The notes beneath the pieces are model-generated. The model saw only the letters and a list, made by a program, of their open reading frames with translations. It had not been told where the DNA came from and made no database searches. This document shows, one piece after another, positions 22,061-24,504 of a DNA stretch of 24,504 bases. Both the position numbers and the translations under genes were made by a program. The stretch's first letter is position 1. Each line of letters opens with the position of its first letter. Location of the stretch: the IMG/VR virus record IMGVR_UViG_3300031902_000051, positions 1 to 24,504 of that record; one strand, written 5' to 3'. The stretch comes from a virus.

Positions 22061-22264
22061 TTATTTTGTTTGCAAGTAAGCTTCTGTTTGATAGCCTAAT
22101 TGGTTTTCACCTGGGCGATTATTCCACAATGCAAGTGCATGGCCAGCGTCATTACCGCTAGGGCCAAGTGTATTGCAATCCAAACACTGGTAATATTTTT
22201 CTAATGCTATTACCGTGAAATTTACCCTATGGTTACCACAGAAGGGGCAGGCTTTAACTTTCAT
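22061..22264 (-). CDS. Lar-like zinc-binding protein (restriction alleviation family)
   Basis: The 67-aa product contains ACPFCGNHRVNF, Y-Y-Q-C-L-D-C-N-T-L-G-P-S-G and H-A-L-A-L-W-N-N-R. Two CxxC pairs and the final A-x-x-x-W-N-x-R are the signature of the Lar family, whose E. coli Rac member modulates type I restriction. Many phage members are untested, so an anti-restriction role is a family-based inference. It is the last gene before the terminator at 21987, and its ATG overlaps the stop of a 30-aa membrane peptide (ATGA). It has AGGTG as ribosome-binding site. Confidence 0.75.
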   Translation of the reverse strand: MKVKACPFCGNHRVNFTVIALEKYYQCLDCNTLGPSGNDAGHALALWNNRPGENQLGYQTEAYLQTK

Positions 22265-22353
22265 AACATGACACCTATTATTTTATACATAATCAAAAGA
22301 TAAATTATCCATAGGATAGTGGGCCTGTCAGCCAGCCAATTTATAATTTTCAT
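22261..22353 (-). CDS. Tiny membrane peptide, 30 aa
   Basis: The product starts M-K-I-I-N-W-L-A-D-R-P and then has one hydrophobic helix (TILWIIYLLIMYKIIGVML). Both ends overlap neighbours by the sequence ATGA, linking it to another membrane peptide and to the Lar-like gene. It has no strong ribosome-binding site of its own and probably depends on translational coupling. Function is unknown; an inner-membrane peptide is the best description. Confidence 0.55.
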   Translation of the reverse strand: MKIINWLADRPTILWIIYLLIMYKIIGVML

Positions 22354-22439
22354 AGTTGATGTAAACTCGCAAAAATAATGGCTACAAAACATATGACCGT
22401 TACCAACAGAGCATCTATTAAAACATCTTTATTTTTCAT
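22350..22439 (-). CDS. Tiny membrane peptide, 29 aa
   Basis: The product has a charged start (M-K-N-K-D) and one transmembrane segment (LLVTVICFVAIIFASL). GAGGG lies eight bases before the ATG, which overlaps the stop of the lipoprotein gene (ATGA). Its own stop overlaps the next ATG. Small single-span peptides in early phage operons can inhibit host functions or help lysis, but nothing here identifies the role. Confidence 0.55.
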   Translation of the reverse strand: MKNKDVLIDALLVTVICFVAIIFASLHQL

Positions 22440-22672
22440 TGGTATAGCCCTCTATATGGCATTTCTGGGTTGGCATTCTGTAAGTCAATTTGGTTAACCA
22501 CAGACATATTGCGGGTTGGTTGGCCTGCACTTAGACCGATATTGTAGGCATTCTGTGTGCTATTGCTGTTTGCTTTTGCAGCCAGAAATGCCATAGCAAA
22601 ATCACCTACAGTGTACGGGGAGTTGGCACAACCTGTGGTTAACAGGAGGGTTGTAATAATTAACGTTTTCAT
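22436..22672 (-). CDS. Small lipoprotein, 78 aa
   Basis: The start is set at the ATG at 22672, where AAAGGAG precedes by a proper distance and the frame opens with a signal sequence, M-K-T-L-I-I-T-T-L-L-L-T-T-G-C. The lipobox L-T-T-G-C predicts lipidation at Cys15; Asn at +3 and Ala at +2 favour the outer membrane. A start at 22765 would bury this signal. The mature part is short and Asn/Gln-rich (SVVNQIDLQNANPEMPY). It is not Pro-rich like Rz1 spanins. Superinfection exclusion is one possible role, by analogy with other phage lipoproteins, but this is inference. Confidence 0.72.
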   Translation of the reverse strand: MKTLIITTLLLTTGCANSPYTVGDFAMAFLAAKANSNSTQNAYNIGLSAGQPTRNMSVVNQIDLQNANPEMPYRGLYQ

Positions 22673-22929
22673 TTCAACTCCTTTAATAATGCGATAATCA
22701 AAGGAGACAGACGCCCCATATCGGTTAACGCCCATAGGTAGGTTGTAGGGGAACCCGCTCGACAAATGCCTTTTTCAACAAGGTCTTTTCTGATTCTTTC
22801 GGAAAGTTCTCGGTTGTCCTCAAAATCCGGTTTTATAAGTTCAAAGGCTTCTGGATGTGACATCAACCAATTAGCTATGGCTTGTTTAATAGATACTATT
22901 GTCATTTCATTTGCAAATTGTGTTTTCAT
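22669..22929 (-). CDS. Hypothetical protein, 86 aa
   Basis: The start is set at 22929, with GGGAAACGAAA before it; the frame runs upstream to 22974, but that part overlaps the preceding small gene. The product is compact and helical: IKQAIANWLMSHPEAFELIK, then E-L-S-E-R-I-R-K-D-L-V and SPTTYLWALTDMGRLSPLI. The layout could be a small winged-helix-like fold, but no family is recognised. The stop overlaps the lipoprotein start (ATGA). It shares almost the same leader and first codons (M-K-T-Q) as the gene before it. Confidence 0.6.
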   Translation of the reverse strand: MKTQFANEMTIVSIKQAIANWLMSHPEAFELIKPDFEDNRELSERIRKDLVEKGICRAGSPTTYLWALTDMGRLSPLIIALLKELK

Positions 22930-22944
22930 TTTCGTTTCCCGTTT
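22918..22944 (-). repeat. Duplicated translation-start cassette, copy 2
   Basis: These 27 bases match 23102-23128 at 25 positions. Each copy carries the ribosome-binding region (AAACGGGAAAC), the ATG and the first codons (M-K-T-Q) of a different small gene. Confidence 0.85.
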
Positions 22945-23113
22945 AGCAATATTTTGAAAAGATGTTGTAAGCAATAATAACCCATGGGGCTAACATGAAA
23001 TACCATGCCCATCTTTGCCCAGTTTCGATTGCTTCTTTCTGTTTTTTATCGTTTTCAATTGATGAAGCAAAGTATTCTTTCCATTCTCGATCAATTTCTT
23101 GTTGTGTTTTCAT
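22943..23113 (-). CDS. Small membrane protein, 56 aa
   Basis: The product starts MKTQQEIDREWKEYFASSIE, a charged helix, and ends in one hydrophobic segment (WAWYFMLAPWVIIAYNIF). The Lys/Glu-rich helix would face the cytoplasm or periplasm with a C-terminal anchor. It is the first gene after the promoter at 23153-23180 and has ACGGGAAAC as ribosome-binding site. The TAA lies 13 bases before the next ATG. No family is recognised. Confidence 0.6.
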   Translation of the reverse strand: MKTQQEIDREWKEYFASSIENDKKQKEAIETGQRWAWYFMLAPWVIIAYNIFSKYC

Positions 23114-23128
23114 TTCAGTTTCCCGTTT
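23102..23128 (-). repeat. Duplicated translation-start cassette, copy 1
   Basis: This is the other copy of the 27-base leader described at 22918-22944, with two mismatches, about 184 bases away. It sets the start of the 56-aa membrane protein. Confidence 0.85.
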
Positions 23129-23152
23129 GGTTTAAGTTATTTGTTACTTAAT

Positions 23153-23180
23153 ATTATAATTACTTTTAAAACTTTTACAA
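23153..23180 (-). promoter_or_regulatory. Putative sigma70-type promoter of the small-gene operon
   Basis: The minus strand reads TTGTAA (23175-23180), a 16-base spacer and the perfect -10 box TATAAT (23153-23158). It lies in the 79-base gap after the Sak4-like gene and before the 56-aa gene. The TTGTAAAA start is shared with the promoter near 18255, so these may be early promoters read by the host polymerase. Confidence 0.6.
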
Positions 23181-23192
23181 ACTATTTTTAAC

Positions 23193-24023
23193 CTATCTTT
23201 TGTAAATATCGATTCCACAGCTTTCATGCATTGCATGTGCCAAGTAATTCCAGCCTTGCTCTTTGGGGATATTAATCTCACCCTCCATGCCAAAGCGGTT
23301 ACCTGCAATGTAACTGGGGGTACGACTTAACCCTAACACACGGCCCCTGTTTTCACTGATACCTTTACTAATGCCGTGTTGCTCACTAATTATTAAAGGT
23401 TCATGCAGGAAGAAGATACCATCCAGCCATTGCAGGAACAACTCGCGCTTGCCAAACGTTTTATAGTTCTTTGGACTGTGTAACTGGATATTCCAACTAG
23501 CATACTCACCTACCTGCGGATCGAGCATTTGATCGGCAAAGACGTGAGCCGTTAACACCACGTTAATCCCGTGTTGCAAAGCAAGGACATCCAGCATAGC
23601 AATAATTTCCATGAAGCGTTCGTTAGCAACATCAAAACCTTTTCCGTAACCCCCCAGGCAACTATTCATGGTAACCGACTTATTTAGACCTCCTTTATAG
23701 GTAGGGTCGCTTAACAGCACGCCCTCATGGATTAACCGTTCCAGTGCTGTGACACTGTCTATAACCACAGTTTTAAACGGGAACGAACCCTGTTTGCAAG
23801 ATGCGGTTATCTCGGTTAATAAGTCCACGAAGTTAATGTACTGGGTAACCATTGGAACGTGCTGTACTTCAACCCCTGCAAACCCGCTTTCAATCGGTAT
23901 AAGCAGTACACCGGGCGCACCGCATGTGAACGTTGTTTTACCAATCTTTTCAACACCCGCAACTGCAATGCGAACCCCTGCAAAGCTGTCAGCGGTGTTT
24001 TTAACTTGACTTAAAATGCTCAT
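23193..24023 (-). CDS. Sak4-like RecA-fold ATPase (recombination)
   Basis: This 276-aa ATPase has the Walker A motif GVEKIGKTTF (residues 23-32) and the Walker B strand TVVIDSVTAL (D89). VVLTAHVFAD is the usual sensor-like strand of RecA-fold phage ATPases. The outline (G-V-R-I-A-V-A-G at the start, a short core and no second domain) fits the AAA_24/Sak4 group, single-strand annealing or recombinase-like proteins of phage. It would work with the exonuclease and the DUF669-type proteins downstream. The start overlaps the previous stop (ATGA), with AAGGTGAAAG before it. Confidence 0.8.
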   Translation of the reverse strand: MSILSQVKNTADSFAGVRIAVAGVEKIGKTTFTCGAPGVLLIPIESGFAGVEVQHVPMVTQYINFVDLLTEITASCKQGSFPFKTVVIDSVTALERLIHEGVLLSDPTYKGGLNKSVTMNSCLGGYGKGFDVANERFMEIIAMLDVLALQHGINVVLTAHVFADQMLDPQVGEYASWNIQLHSPKNYKTFGKRELFLQWLDGIFFLHEPLIISEQHGISKGISENRGRVLGLSRTPSYIAGNRFGMEGEINIPKEQGWNYLAHAMHESCGIDIYKR

Positions 24024-24469
24024 TCTTTCACCTTCTTGATTTCTAATGTAGGCGCTGCTGGTTTAATGGTTAAGGCTTCGTCAATAACCGCACGCATTTC
24101 CTCAGCTAACTGCTTATAGGTGGTTGTGTTAAACACTGGCTTATAATCAACAACATCTTCAAACACCAGCCCCACATCCAACCCCGCGTCGCTATCACAT
24201 ACCTTACGGAACTTATCAAAGTCCATACTGTAGCTTAAAGCATACTTGCCCTCCAGTTGGTAACCACTGCCCAAATCATGCCGGTTAACGCCAACCTTAG
24301 GGTTCATAAAGTAATGGTCGAAGAGCTGCTTGCGTACAAACATCTCACGTTCCTTTACCTCTTTAAGTTTTTCCTGTAGCCCATGCCATTCAATTAATAA
24401 ATTTTGGTAGTCCACCTTTTCTCTCCTGTTAAATGTTATAACAATGTTGTTCCCGTTGATGTCTAACAT
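24020..24469 (-). CDS. Hypothetical replication-module protein (DUF7173-like)
   Basis: The N-terminal half of this 149-aa protein is a charged coiled coil (WHGLQEKLKEVKEREMFVRK). A beta-like middle (LGSGYQLEGKYALSYSMDFD) and a helical C-terminal part follow. Proteins of this outline often lie directly before Sak4-like ATPases in phage genomes; I call it DUF7173-like from memory of that arrangement, with limited certainty. No Shine-Dalgarno site is seen before ATG 24469, and TTG at 24475 is a possible alternative start. An in-frame stop lies just upstream, so it does not extend beyond the window. It is coupled to the ATPase gene by ATGA. Confidence 0.6.
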   Translation of the reverse strand: MLDINGNNIVITFNRREKVDYQNLLIEWHGLQEKLKEVKEREMFVRKQLFDHYFMNPKVGVNRHDLGSGYQLEGKYALSYSMDFDKFRKVCDSDAGLDVGLVFEDVVDYKPVFNTTTYKQLAEEMRAVIDEALTIKPAAPTLEIKKVKE

Positions 24470-24504
24470 GGCCAATTTAAAAAGTTATAAAGACCAATAT
24501 TGTT

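Noticed and set aside
22436-22765. 109-aa version of the lipoprotein starting at 22765
   Set aside because: It would place the signal sequence and lipobox inside the protein and overlap most of the preceding gene. The ATG at 22672 with AAAGGAG is clearly better.

Overview
The window is part of the genome of a tailed double-stranded DNA phage (Caudoviricetes), most likely podovirus-like. The evidence is a dense two-module layout with almost no intergenic DNA, a head-tail adaptor, a nozzle-like tail protein and two receptor-binding fibres on one strand, and a family B DNA polymerase with replication and recombination genes on the other. Typical Shine-Dalgarno sites, sigma70-like promoters, a Lar-type protein and a lipoprotein signal point to a Gram-negative host. 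The host genus cannot be read from the sequence. No tRNA, rRNA, insertion sequence or CRISPR array was seen.

Layout. Bases 1-10674 (+ strand) are the virion module: an SU10-type adaptor (5' partial), a beta-helix tail fibre, a 51-aa protein, a collar-domain fibre, a nozzle-like protein, a small protein, a GNAT-like internal protein, a Gln/Asn-rich protein, a cupin, a Gly/Ala-rich protein, a 407-aa ejection-type protein and a 722-aa protein with an N-terminal lysozyme-like domain. The last gene meets DNA polymerase tail to tail with a 31-bp overlap. Bases 10644-24469 (- strand) hold the early or replication module, read right to left: a DUF7173-like protein, a Sak4-like ATPase, a chain of tiny coupled genes (three membrane peptides, a lipoprotein, a Lar-like zinc protein) ending at a terminator, two twin genes made of octapeptide repeats, a secreted Cys-rich protein, a 53-aa protein, two DUF669-type proteins flanking a Cas4-like Fe-S exonuclease, then a promoter and a probable operon: a Lys-rich protein, queE, queC, queD, a phosphoribosyltransferase-FolE fusion, dpdA and a sliding clamp. 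A further promoter serves a zinc-ribbon protein and polymerase.

How the genes work together. FolE, QueD, QueE and QueC convert GTP to a 7-deazaguanine base, and the DpdA-type transglycosylase would exchange it for guanine in phage DNA, shielding it from restriction. Three features stand out. FolE carries a Gpt-like phosphoribosyltransferase domain that could recycle the guanine released by DpdA. QueC has lost all four cysteines of its zinc site, which leaves the final base uncertain (preQ0 or an earlier intermediate such as ADG). DpdA is followed directly by the clamp gene and ends in a clamp-binding-like peptide.

The second unusual locus is 20514-21970. Two adjacent paralogues consist almost only of 21 and 17 copies of an eight-residue unit (R-P-x-W-M-A-x-N/H), with conserved caps, and are coupled to a small exported Cys-rich protein. 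I recognise no family for them. Six small genes missed by ordinary length cut-offs are annotated here, and five start sites are revised from ribosome-binding sites, gene overlaps or a lipobox.
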